Assembly: GCA_013695885.1 (NCBI GenBank)
Contig: JACCZP010000077.1
Span: 1 to 6,353 of the forward strand
Direction: 5' to 3'
Length of the DNA stretch: 6,353 nucleotides
Source: Thermoleophilaceae bacterium
Lineage (GTDB): Bacteria > Actinomycetota > Thermoleophilia > Solirubrobacterales > Thermoleophilaceae
In this document: piece after piece, positions 1-5,641 of the stretch
How the letters are laid out: the number at the start of each line of letters is the position of its first letter
Position numbering within the stretch: position 1 is the stretch's first letter
Translations under genes and position numbers: made by a program
Notes under the pieces: model-generated
What the model was told of the DNA's origin: nothing
Database searches by the model: none
The model's input: the letters and a program-made list of their open reading frames with translations, nothing else

Positions 1-353
1 ACGTTGCGGCTCATCATGGCGTAGTCGACCATCGGGTCCCAGGTCTCGGCCGGGTCGTGGTTGCGGTCCTGGACGGCAGGGTCGAGCGGGGAGCCGGCTG
101 GAGCGTCGGCCGCGCCGAGGCCGTCCATCTGGCCCTCCGCGGCGAGCGTCAGGTCGTAGCCACCGCAGAAGCCCTTGCCGTTGCCGGCGAGGGCTATCAC
201 GTGGACCTCGGGGTCGAGGTCGGCGCGCTCCACGCAGGCCGAGAGCTCGCGCGGCATCTCGAGGGTGATGCAGTTGCCGCGCTCGGGGCGATTGAGGGTG
301 ATTCGGGCGATGCGCCCGGTCGTCTCGTAGGTGAGGGTTGAAAGTCGTTCCAT
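1..353 (-). CDS. Enoyl-CoA hydratase/isomerase (crotonase family), N-terminal part, cut by left edge
   Basis: Crotonase-fold enzymes hydrate or isomerise acyl-CoA thioesters in the cytoplasm, usually in fatty-acid beta-oxidation. An open frame runs from an ATG at 353-351 off the left edge (117 complete codons). Residues 1-30 give the family's first strands, ending in ITLNRPERGN. Residues 53-68 (IALAGNGKGFCGGYDL) match the A/G-G-x-G-x-x-F-C-x-G-x-D-L oxyanion-hole segment, with Gly where Ala is commonest (FCGG rather than FCAG). Residues 70-104 form a Gly/Ala/Asp-rich insertion, followed by TWDPMVDYAMMSRN. From memory, this insertion and motif mark a longer subgroup common in actinobacteria. 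The second oxyanion glycines and the catalytic acidic residues lie outside the window, so activity cannot be judged. No Shine-Dalgarno is visible before the ATG. It starts 60 bp beyond the ABC permease stop on the same strand; co-transcription is possible, but a hairpin lies between. The family call is firm; substrate is unknown. Confidence 0.9.
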   Translation of the reverse strand, partial: MERLSTLTYETTGRIARITLNRPERGNCITLEMPRELSACVERADLDPEVHVIALAGNGKGFCGGYDLTLAAEGQMDGLGAADAPAGSPLDPAVQDRNHDPAETWDPMVDYAMMSRN

Positions 354-373
354 CGGTGTAGGCCGGCGGCGCG

Positions 374-386
374 GTCGCGACGCGAC
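374..386. promoter_or_regulatory. 13-bp dyad upstream of the enoyl-CoA hydratase gene; possible operator
   Basis: GTCGCG (374-379) and CGCGAC (381-386) are a perfect inverted pair around one central base, 21 bp before the hydratase ATG at 353. A one-base centre cannot form a hairpin loop, so if functional it would be a protein-binding site, as for the dimeric repressors that often control acyl-CoA genes. CG-rich palindromes arise easily at this base composition, so this is only a candidate. Confidence 0.25.
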
Positions 387-412
387 AGCGTACGGTTCTA
401 CGCGAGCGTCGC
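382..412 (-). terminator. Two-tier hairpin just after the ABC permease stop; possible U-less terminator
   Basis: Read on the minus strand two bases past the permease TGA, GCGAC (412-408) pairs with GTCGC (386-382). Inside it GCGTA (403-399) pairs with TACGC (392-388) around a six-base loop. The internal loop is asymmetric (4 bases against 1). There is no T-tract, so this is not a classical intrinsic terminator. GC-rich actinobacteria are often credited with U-less hairpin terminators, and position is the main support here. Confidence 0.35.
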
Positions 413-413
413 T

Positions 414-1751
414 TCAGGCGAACCGCCGCAGCGCGAGCCGCCCCAAGACCCCGAACCCCAGCGTCAGCACCGCGAGGTGCGCCAGCGCGAGCCCCAGTCC
501 CTCCGACCCCCCGATCGCCGCCTCGACGGCGTCGAGCGCGGGCTGGAAGGGGAACAGGGCGGAGACCACCCGGATGAACGTGTAGAGGCCCGACGAGACC
601 GCGCCCGAGGGCACCAGCGCCAGGAAGGCGATCGGCAGCGAGAGCATGAAGGCCAGCAACGACGCGGCGCGTACCTCGCGCGCCACTGCGCCGATGGCCA
701 CTCCCATCGCCGCGAACGCCAGCGCGCCCGCGCCCAGAGCGAGCGTCCACAATCCGGCCCGGGAGAGCTCGAGGTCCACGAACAGCGCGAGCCCGAGCAG
801 CATGAGCAGCGCCACGAGCAGCGAGCAGGCCGCGGACAGACCGACCTTCTCGACGAGAAGACCGGTGCGCGACACGAGGCCGCGGACCAGACGTAGGAAG
901 GCGTTCTCCTCGCGTTCGATGGCGAGGATGCCCGCCGCGAGCAGCAGGGTGACGAACATGAGGGTGACGGTCACGGCCACCGCCACCGCGAAGGATCCGA
1001 GCGGCGTGCCACCGCCCTCCACCACCTCGGTGCGGACCCGTATGGGCGAGCCCACCGAGGTGAGCGCCTCGTCGGCCAACGTCAGATTGTTCCGTGCGCC
1101 GTCGGCGAAGCGGATGACCTCCTCGAGCTGCGCCCGCAGCGGCGAGCGCTCGGGAAGGTCGGCCTGAGCTGCCCGGAGGATCTGCTCGGAGCGCTCGAGC
1201 CCGAGGATGTTCGCGTCGCGACCGAGGATGGAGATCCGCCCCCCGCGGATGACCAGGTCGAGGTACTGGAGCGCAACGTCGGAGAACGCCCGTGTGAGCT
1301 GCGCGTTGGCGTCCTGCACCTGCGACTTGACGAGATCCTCGAGGTAGCGCGCCTTGACCGGGTCCTCGGCGTTGTAGAGCACCTCGATGACGGCCGGCTG
1401 GAGGCCGGACTGAAGGCGCTGGGTGACCTCGGCCGGGATGATGATCGCGCCGAGCACCGAGCCGTCCTCCACGAGCCTGCGCGCCTCCTCGCGGCTGCCC
1501 ACGGTCACCGCGTCGACGCTACGCAGGAAGTCGTCGCCGATGCGCCGCGTGTCGAGTGAGCGCCCGCCCAGGTCGATCTGCCCGGTGCCGTAGGCCACCT
1601 GATTCAGGAGCGCCACCCGCGGCTTCTCGGGACCGCGCGACAGCGCGAACCCGATCAGCGCCGACACCAGCACCGGGTAGATCACGAGCAGCGCCACGAG
1701 CAGCGGCGAGCGCCCGAGGATGCGCAGGTCCTTCAGTAGCAGCCAGCGCAC
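414..1751 (-). CDS. ABC-2 type transporter permease with large extracytoplasmic domain
   Basis: This is the membrane subunit of an ABC exporter, 445 residues, starting with GTG at 1751. A GGGA lies four bases before the start, in the 13 bp after the ATPase stop, so translation is probably coupled. Predicted membrane segments are at about 16-38, 252-277, 304-326, 333-355, 363-381 and 419-440. Between the first two lies a roughly 210-residue extracytoplasmic domain. This one-plus-five layout with a large loop is typical of the ABC-2 permeases of the PF12698 type (MacB-unrelated exporters, including YhgE/Pip-like and drug-export types). After segment 2, residues 279-303 (EREENAFLRLV, then LLVEK) match the cytoplasmic coupling segment that follows the second helix in this family. 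Substrate cannot be read from sequence: drug, lipid, polysaccharide or peptide export are all open. The gene is complete, with no sign of decay. Confidence 0.88.
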   Translation of the reverse strand: MRWLLLKDLRILGRSPLLVALLVIYPVLVSALIGFALSRGPEKPRVALLNQVAYGTGQIDLGGRSLDTRRIGDDFLRSVDAVTVGSREEARRLVEDGSVLGAIIIPAEVTQRLQSGLQPAVIEVLYNAEDPVKARYLEDLVKSQVQDANAQLTRAFSDVALQYLDLVIRGGRISILGRDANILGLERSEQILRAAQADLPERSPLRAQLEEVIRFADGARNNLTLADEALTSVGSPIRVRTEVVEGGGTPLGSFAVAVAVTVTLMFVTLLLAAGILAIEREENAFLRLVRGLVSRTGLLVEKVGLSAACSLLVALLMLLGLALFVDLELSRAGLWTLALGAGALAFAAMGVAIGAVAREVRAASLLAFMLSLPIAFLALVPSGAVSSGLYTFIRVVSALFPFQPALDAVEAAIGGSEGLGLALAHLAVLTLGFGVLGRLALRRFA

Positions 1752-1764
1752 GGCGTCCCGGGCC

Positions 1765-2538
1765 TCAGTGACCGCGCTCGCGCAGGAACGCGACGAAGGC
1801 GGCCTCGAAGTCCCCGCCGGGATCGCCGACGGCGCCCTCGAGCTCCGCGGGCGAGCCCGAGAAGATCCGCTCTCCGTCGGCCAGCACCACCACCTGGTGG
1901 GCGTGGTGCTCGGCCTCGCCGACGTCGTGGGTGGAGTAGAGCACGGTCGTGCCCTCCTCCTCGGCGAGCGCCTCCACGAACTCCCACAGGCGCTCGCGCT
2001 GGCGCGGGTCGAGCGCCGCGCCGGGCTCGTCGAGGAGCAGGACCGGAGGCGAGCCCACGAGCCCGATGGCCACGTTCACCCGCTGGCGGTTGCCGCCGGA
2101 GAGACGCACCACGCGCTCGCGGGCACGGTCCTCCAACCCGGTCTGGGCGAGCATGCGCTCCACGGTCCCTTCGACGTCCGGCGCCCCCTCGAGCCGGGCG
2201 AACAGCCGCAGGTTCTCGGCCACCGTGAGCTTGCCGTAGAGGGCCGGCTGCTGGGGCACCCAGCCCACCTCCCGGGACGAGCGGCTGACCGTGCCGGAGT
2301 CGGCACGCTGGATGCCGGCGAGGATCGACAGCAGGGTCGTCTTCCCGGCGCCGTTCGGACCCATGACCGCCACGAGCTCGCCCCGATGCGCCGACACCGA
2401 GACCCCGCGCAGGGCCTCGCGCTTCCCGAAGCGCTTGGTCAGGTCACGGGCCTCGAGCATCGGCGCGCCGCGCTCCGGGCGGCCGGCCGCCTCTGCCCGG
2501 GCGGGGCCACCGGCGCGGGCGGGGGCGGGTCGGGCCAT
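1765..2538 (-). CDS. ABC transporter ATP-binding protein
   Basis: The nucleotide-binding subunit that powers the adjacent permease, at the cytoplasmic membrane. Numbered from the ATG at 2538 (257 residues): Walker A GPNGAGKTT at 60-68, Q-loop in VPQQPALYG at 94-102, signature LSGGNRQR at 146-153, Walker B VLLLDEP at 166-172, D-loop ALD at 175-177 and H-loop His204 in STHD. All catalytic elements are intact. LTVAENLRLFARLEG after the Q-loop is typical of ATPases paired with ABC-2 exporters. The start is uncertain. Residues 1-26 are Ala/Pro/Arg/Gly-rich and look non-conserved. A second ATG at 2460 (residue 27, MLEARDLTKRFG) matches the usual family N-terminus and has a GGAG 12 bases upstream, rather far. 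The 2538 start has no Shine-Dalgarno but has a TACCGT hexamer 8 bp upstream that would fit a leaderless transcript. First gene of a two-gene unit. Confidence 0.92.
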   Translation of the reverse strand: MARPAPARAGGPARAEAAGRPERGAPMLEARDLTKRFGKREALRGVSVSAHRGELVAVMGPNGAGKTTLLSILAGIQRADSGTVSRSSREVGWVPQQPALYGKLTVAENLRLFARLEGAPDVEGTVERMLAQTGLEDRARERVVRLSGGNRQRVNVAIGLVGSPPVLLLDEPGAALDPRQRERLWEFVEALAEEEGTTVLYSTHDVGEAEHHAHQVVVLADGERIFSGSPAELEGAVGDPGGDFEAAFVAFLRERGH

Positions 2539-2546
2539 CGGGCCGA

Positions 2547-2552
2547 ACGGTA
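2547..2552 (-). promoter_or_regulatory. Candidate -10 (TACCGT) for the ABC operon, leaderless geometry
   Basis: On the minus strand TACCGT fits the TANNNT pattern and sits 8 bp before the ATG at 2538, so a transcript would start at or next to the start codon. No convincing -35 hexamer is seen 16-19 bp upstream. Tentative. Confidence 0.25.
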
Positions 2553-2562
2553 GAGAGCCTGT

Positions 2563-2568
2563 GACAAT
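2563..2568 (+). promoter_or_regulatory. Candidate extended -10 (TGTGACAAT) for ymdB, leaderless geometry
   Basis: GACAAT matches four of six bases of TATAAT and is preceded by TGT, reminiscent of an extended -10. It ends 8 bp before the GTG at 2577, so transcription would begin at about the start codon, consistent with no Shine-Dalgarno there. No -35 match is visible at the expected distance. Tentative. Confidence 0.25.
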
Positions 2569-2576
2569 GCCGCGCC

Positions 2577-3356
2577 GTGAAGCTGCTCTTCGTCGGCGAC
2601 GTGGTCGGAAGCCCGGGGCGGCGTGCGCTCGAGGAGCTCCTGCCGGCGCTGCGCGAGCGCCACGCGCCGGACTTCGTGGTGGTGAACGGGGAGAACTCGG
2701 CCGGGGGCCTCGGCATCACCCCGAAGATCGCCCGTCGCTGGCTCGACTCGGAGGGCGTGGACGCGATCACGCTCGGCAACCACGCCTTCAAGCACAAGGA
2801 GGTCTACGAGTATCTCGACCTCGAGGAGCGGATCGTGCGCCCGGCCAACTACCCGGCCAGCAACCCCGGGCGGGGCTTCACGGTCGTTGCCTCGAACGGC
2901 ATGCGCCTGGGGGTGGTGAACCTCTCGGGGATCGTGTTCCTCGACGCAGCGCACGAGCCGTTCAGCTTCGTCGACGGAATCCTCTCCTCGCTGCGCGACC
3001 GCACCGACTTCCTACTGGTGGACTTCCACGCGGAGGCCACCAGCGAGAAGGTGGCGATGGGCTGGCACCTCGACGGGCGGGTCACGGCCTGTGTGGGCAC
3101 CCATACCCACGTGCCCACCGCCGACGCGCACGTGCTTCCCGGCGGCACCGCATACATCACCGACGTCGGCATGACCGGCCCGCACGGCGGGGTGATCGGG
3201 GCGCGTCGCGAGCTGGCCCTCGAGCGCTTCCGCACTCACATGCCGGTGCGCCTCGAGACCTCCGACGAGGACGTGCGGCTTAATGCCGTGCTGGTGGAGG
3301 CCGCCGACGACGGCCGGGCCGTGTCCATCGAGCCGCTGATCGTGTCCGTGGACTGA
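2577..3356 (+). CDS. ymdB: YmdB-family metallophosphoesterase (2',3'-cyclic-nucleotide phosphodiesterase type)
   Basis: A 259-residue cytoplasmic phosphoesterase, close to the usual length (about 260). The Bacillus subtilis homologue YmdB hydrolyses cyclic nucleotides and affects biofilm and motility gene expression. The two-metal active site is intact: Asp8 in GDVVG, Glu39 and Asn40 in NGEN, Asn68 and His69 in LGNH, His151 in DFHAEATSEK, His176 and His178 in GTHTHVPTAD. The TDVGMTGPHGGVIG segment near 198-211 is also characteristic. Residues after GNH read AFKHKE rather than the WDNKE type seen in Firmicutes. The start is GTG at 2577; MKLLFVGDVVG aligns exactly with the family N-terminus, so this start is secure despite no Shine-Dalgarno. 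In many bacteria ymdB follows the RNase Y gene; here it stands alone, divergent from an ABC operon. Its last 121 bp are antisense to the end of the converging membrane protein gene. Family call is strong; physiological substrate in this organism is inferred. Confidence 0.95.
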   Translation: MKLLFVGDVVGSPGRRALEELLPALRERHAPDFVVVNGENSAGGLGITPKIARRWLDSEGVDAITLGNHAFKHKEVYEYLDLEERIVRPANYPASNPGRGFTVVASNGMRLGVVNLSGIVFLDAAHEPFSFVDGILSSLRDRTDFLLVDFHAEATSEKVAMGWHLDGRVTACVGTHTHVPTADAHVLPGGTAYITDVGMTGPHGGVIGARRELALERFRTHMPVRLETSDEDVRLNAVLVEAADDGRAVSIEPLIVSVD

Positions 3357-5068
3357 CCGGGGGCCGAAGCGGTCGGCGCGCGTGAGGCCGCGCCCGCGGC
3401 GAACGTACGCCGGTGCTCGGCGAACAGCGCCACCAGCACGAACGGCGCGAACCACACCACGTAGAGATAGAACCAGTGCGTCGCCGCGAGCTGGAGGAGC
3501 AGCAGCACCGCGGCGCCGAGCGCGGCCACCTGGGCGATGCTCCGGCGCCGGGGGACGAAGGCCACGGCCACCCCGAGCACCACGGCCAGCGCGCCGACCA
3601 CGACCTGGACCGGCGCCAGCGTCGGGTACTGGCCCCACACCGAGAACGGGGACTCACGACCCACCTGGTTGCCGAGCGTGCGAGAGGAGAGCTCGGCCAG
3701 CCCGCCGTCGGGCACGAACGGGAGGACGAGGGCGACCACCACCACGGCGAACGTGCCGCCGAAGAGGACCATCGAGCGCGCCCGGCGCTCTCCGGTGCCC
3801 GCCGCGAGCAGCGGCGCCAGCGCGAGCGGCGCGAACTTCGTCAACCCCGCGAGGGCCACGAGCACCCCGCGGGCGGGCGCCGACGCCGCGGCGAGCAGGG
3901 CGAGCGCGAGCAGAAGGGCCACCAGCGTGTCGTTCGTGTTCGAGTTGAGCGCGAACGCCGTGTAGGGGTAGGCGGCCCAGCCGTAGGCCAGGGCGATTCC
4001 GAGCGCGGTGCCCTCCCGCCCGGGGCGCAGGCGCCGGCCGAGCAGGCCGAGCGCGACCACGGTGCCGAGGTCGAAGATGATCGCGGCGGCGTGGGCCGCG
4101 GGAAGGTCGTCCCACCGGCCCGACCAGGGAAGGACCTGCTCGAACGGCACATAGGCGAGGTAGGCCGCGGGTCCGTAGGTGTCGCCGTGGATGTTGTCGG
4201 CGGGCCAGTCGCCCTCGTAGAGAGGCGTGCCGTCGACCACCCGATCAGCGCCGATCACCCCCGCGTACCCGACGTCGATCACGTTCGAGTCCACCAGGTT
4301 CACCGTCACGCGAAAGCCGACCACGAACACGAGCGCCAGCACGAGCGCGGTCATCGGGAGCAGGGGTACGAGGGGCCCGGCGCGCGAGCGCGGCCGCAGG
4401 CCGGCGCACAGCATCCGCCCGGCCAGGTAGAGGAGCACCGGGTAGACGAGCGGGACCGACTTGTAGATCTCGCCGCCGTTGAAGAAGAAGTGCGAGGCCG
4501 AGAAGGCGAGCAGCACCAGCAGGTCGAGGTGAACGAGGCGAAGCGGCCGGCGCGGGTCTACGAAGGGCAGCAGGAAGGCCAGGCAGAGCGGGATCCACAC
4601 GTACGGGGCGGTGATGCGGCGGCCGAAGGCGCCCTCGTAGCCGCGGGCCATCTCCCACGACACCTGGGGCCCGGTCCACACCTCGAGCACCCGGCGCGTG
4701 CGGTCGTCGAGGTGGGCCTGCACCTGCTCGTCGCGGTCGCGGAACCACGAGACCTGCCAGCGCCCTCCTCCGCGGGTGTAGGCGGAGGGGGCCACGTCCG
4801 GGCGAGCTCGCAACTGCTCGCGCACCCGCGGAGAGCGCTCGGCGGCGGCGATGGCCCGGTTGGCGCTGAGCTCGTAGCCGGCCGGCGGGCGGTCGGGATC
4901 GGCCGGGCGGCGGGGCTCGTGGGCGCCGGCCGGACCGGCCAGGGCGGCGAGCGTCGCCAGGCCGACGACGAGCGCGAGGATGGCCCGCCCGAAGGGACCT
5001 CGCCCCGACGCGTGCCTGCGCCGCGGGTGCTCTACCGCACGCGCGGGACGCTGCGCCCGAACGTCCAC
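3236..5068 (-). CDS. Polytopic GT-C-like (GT87/DUF2029-like) glycosyltransferase with PepSY-like N-terminal ectodomain
   Basis: Probably an integral membrane sugar transferase using a lipid-linked donor on the outer face of the membrane. Numbered from a GTG at 5068 (610 residues): a hydrophobic segment at 29-50 ending in GPAGAHEP looks like a signal peptide or anchor. Residues 63-148 form a soluble domain with GRWQVSWFRDRD, VLEVWTGPQVSWEMARGY, resembling PepSY. About eleven to twelve membrane segments follow, roughly 158-170, 180-194, 205-222, 233-253, 327-344, 355-373, 380-395, 400-422, 432-452, 485-505, 511-529 and 533-549. The large outer loop at 254-326 carries DSNVIDVGY and HGDTYGPAAYLAYVPFEQ; acidic residues in such loops are typical of GT-C catalysis, Asp265 being a candidate. 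LTKFAPLALAPL at 407-418 is typical of GT87-like proteins. The start is unsure: frame is open to an ATG at 5272, but that lies deep inside gtrA; no Shine-Dalgarno precedes 5068. From about residue 571 the protein is antisense to ymdB and Ser/Thr/Ala/Arg-rich. Exact enzyme activity is unproven. Confidence 0.75.
   Translation of the reverse strand: MDVRAQRPARAVEHPRRRHASGRGPFGRAILALVVGLATLAALAGPAGAHEPRRPADPDRPPAGYELSANRAIAAAERSPRVREQLRARPDVAPSAYTRGGGRWQVSWFRDRDEQVQAHLDDRTRRVLEVWTGPQVSWEMARGYEGAFGRRITAPYVWIPLCLAFLLPFVDPRRPLRLVHLDLLVLLAFSASHFFFNGGEIYKSVPLVYPVLLYLAGRMLCAGLRPRSRAGPLVPLLPMTALVLALVFVVGFRVTVNLVDSNVIDVGYAGVIGADRVVDGTPLYEGDWPADNIHGDTYGPAAYLAYVPFEQVLPWSGRWDDLPAAHAAAIIFDLGTVVALGLLGRRLRPGREGTALGIALAYGWAAYPYTAFALNSNTNDTLVALLLALALLAAASAPARGVLVALAGLTKFAPLALAPLLAAGTGERRARSMVLFGGTFAVVVVALVLPFVPDGGLAELSSRTLGNQVGRESPFSVWGQYPTLAPVQVVVGALAVVLGVAVAFVPRRRSIAQVAALGAAVLLLLQLAATHWFYLYVVWFAPFVLVALFAEHRRTFAAGAASRAPTASAPGQSTDTISGSMDTARPSSAASTSTALSRTSSSEVSRRTGM
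3375..3394 (+). terminator. GC hairpin 18 bp after the ymdB stop; weak terminator candidate
   Basis: GGCGCG (3375-3380) pairs perfectly with CGCGCC (3389-3394) around an 8-base loop. There is no T-tract, and the stem lies inside the coding region of the converging gene on the other strand, so codon composition alone could produce it. Low confidence. Confidence 0.2.
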
Positions 5069-5514
5069 AGCTTGTTGCCGGCGAAGTTGACCGGCACCGT
5101 GACGGCCACGGAGACCGCCTGGGCGGGAATCTCGGAGGTACCGAAGCCGGACACCAGCAGCTCCAGCAGGGCGGCCTGGAGGATGAACGCGCCGACGTTC
5201 GTGGTGAGGTAGCGCCGGGCCTGGAGGCGGGCGCAGCCTCCGCGCGCGGCGAACGTCCAGCGGCGGTTCCACCAGAAGTTGTTCGACACCGCGACCAGGA
5301 AGGCGGCCGCGGCGGCCACGAGATGGTGGGCACCGAGGCCCATCACGAACGCCGCGAAGACGAGGAGGTTCACCGCGTACCCCGAGGCGCCGACCACGGC
5401 GAACCTGAGCAGCTGGCGCCAGTTCTCCTCGGCCGATAGCGCGCGACGCGCACGGCGGACGCCCCGGAGCAGCACGGGCTCGGGCGCGACGGTGAGGTTC
5501 TCGGGCGGAGTCAA
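5032..5514 (-). CDS. GtrA-family membrane protein
   Basis: GtrA-like proteins (PF04138) are small four-helix membrane proteins implicated in moving polyprenyl-phosphate-linked sugars across the cytoplasmic membrane for cell-wall, teichoic-acid or O-antigen decoration. This one has 160 residues, normal for the family. Membrane segments are at about 36-58, 63-82, 104-123 and 128-148. The two halves each end in the family's hallmark: NFWWNRRWTF at 79-88 and NFAGNKLWTF at 143-152, an internal duplication of N-F-x-x-N-[RK]-x-W-T-F. The N-terminal 35 residues are cytoplasmic and Arg-rich. The longest reading starts at TTG 5514 with no Shine-Dalgarno; a GTG at 5475 (residue 14) is an alternative, and both leave the conserved part intact. 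The TAG stop at 5034-5032 lies inside the start region of the downstream glycosyltransferase gene, arguing for co-translation and a shared glycan pathway. The specific sugar is unknown. Confidence 0.9.
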   Translation of the reverse strand: MTPPENLTVAPEPVLLRGVRRARRALSAEENWRQLLRFAVVGASGYAVNLLVFAAFVMGLGAHHLVAAAAAFLVAVSNNFWWNRRWTFAARGGCARLQARRYLTTNVGAFILQAALLELLVSGFGTSEIPAQAVSVAVTVPVNFAGNKLWTFGRSVPRVR

Positions 5515-5578
5515 GGCTGGTCGATCGGAGAGGGACGTTCGTGAGCGGAGGCGGACGGCGTCACCGCGACCAGTGTGG

Positions 5579-5619
5579 CGGGAACGCCGGCGCCGGCCGG
5601 CTCACTTCGGGAACGCCGG
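5579..5619 (+). repeat. 12-bp direct repeat CGGGAACGCCGG, two copies 29 bp apart
   Basis: Perfect copies lie at 5579-5590 and 5608-5619, between the phosphatase stop codon and the gtrA start, the second copy abutting the stop. The 12-bp palindrome GCCGGCGCCGGC (5586-5597) overlaps the first copy. It may be a local duplication or a pair of binding sites; function is unknown. Confidence 0.5.
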
Positions 5620-5641
5620 TCAAGCGTCCACGCCGAAGTGA
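5602..5641 (-). repeat. 9-bp inverted repeat bracketing the phosphatase stop codon
   Basis: TCACTTCGG (5602-5610) is a perfect inverted copy of CCGAAGTGA (5633-5641), with a 22-base spacer that contains the TGA stop at 5622-5620. On the minus-strand transcript this could fold into a stem at the gene end. The loop is long, no T-tract follows, and one arm encodes the His-Phe-Gly near the C-terminus, so a terminator role is only possible. The GC-rich palindrome at 5586-5597 lies just downstream in the transcript. Confidence 0.4.

Noticed and set aside
57..341. A 94-codon plus-strand frame near the left edge
   Set aside because: It is the mirror of the enoyl-CoA hydratase coding sequence, whose minus-strand frame has clear crotonase motifs and runs off the edge.
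1720..2553. A 277-codon plus-strand frame antisense to the ABC ATPase
   Set aside because: The minus strand carries every ABC motif in order. The antisense product is a His/Gly/Arg-rich shadow with no recognisable domain.
2562..2567. TTGTCA on the minus strand as a -35 box for the ABC operon
   Set aside because: No -10-like hexamer lies 16-19 bp downstream (only GGCCCG-type sequence), and the TACCGT hexamer is only 9 bp away, too close.
3413..5212. A 599-codon open frame on the plus strand, antisense to the glycosyltransferase and gtrA
   Set aside because: Its product is dominated by His, Arg, Glu and Gly with no hydrophobic core or motif, while the opposite strand encodes membrane helices and GtrA signatures. 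Long antisense frames are expected in very GC-rich DNA.
5069..5272. Extending the glycosyltransferase to the ATG at 5272
   Set aside because: Those 68 residues are Arg/Pro/Gly-rich, lie wholly within gtrA in another frame, and would put the signal-like segment about 97 residues in. They look like a shadow of gtrA.
5511..5516. TTGACT on the minus strand as a -35 box before gtrA
   Set aside because: It overlaps the candidate TTG start codon, and the following 20 bp contain no -10 match, so a promoter there would not produce a usable gtrA message from this start.
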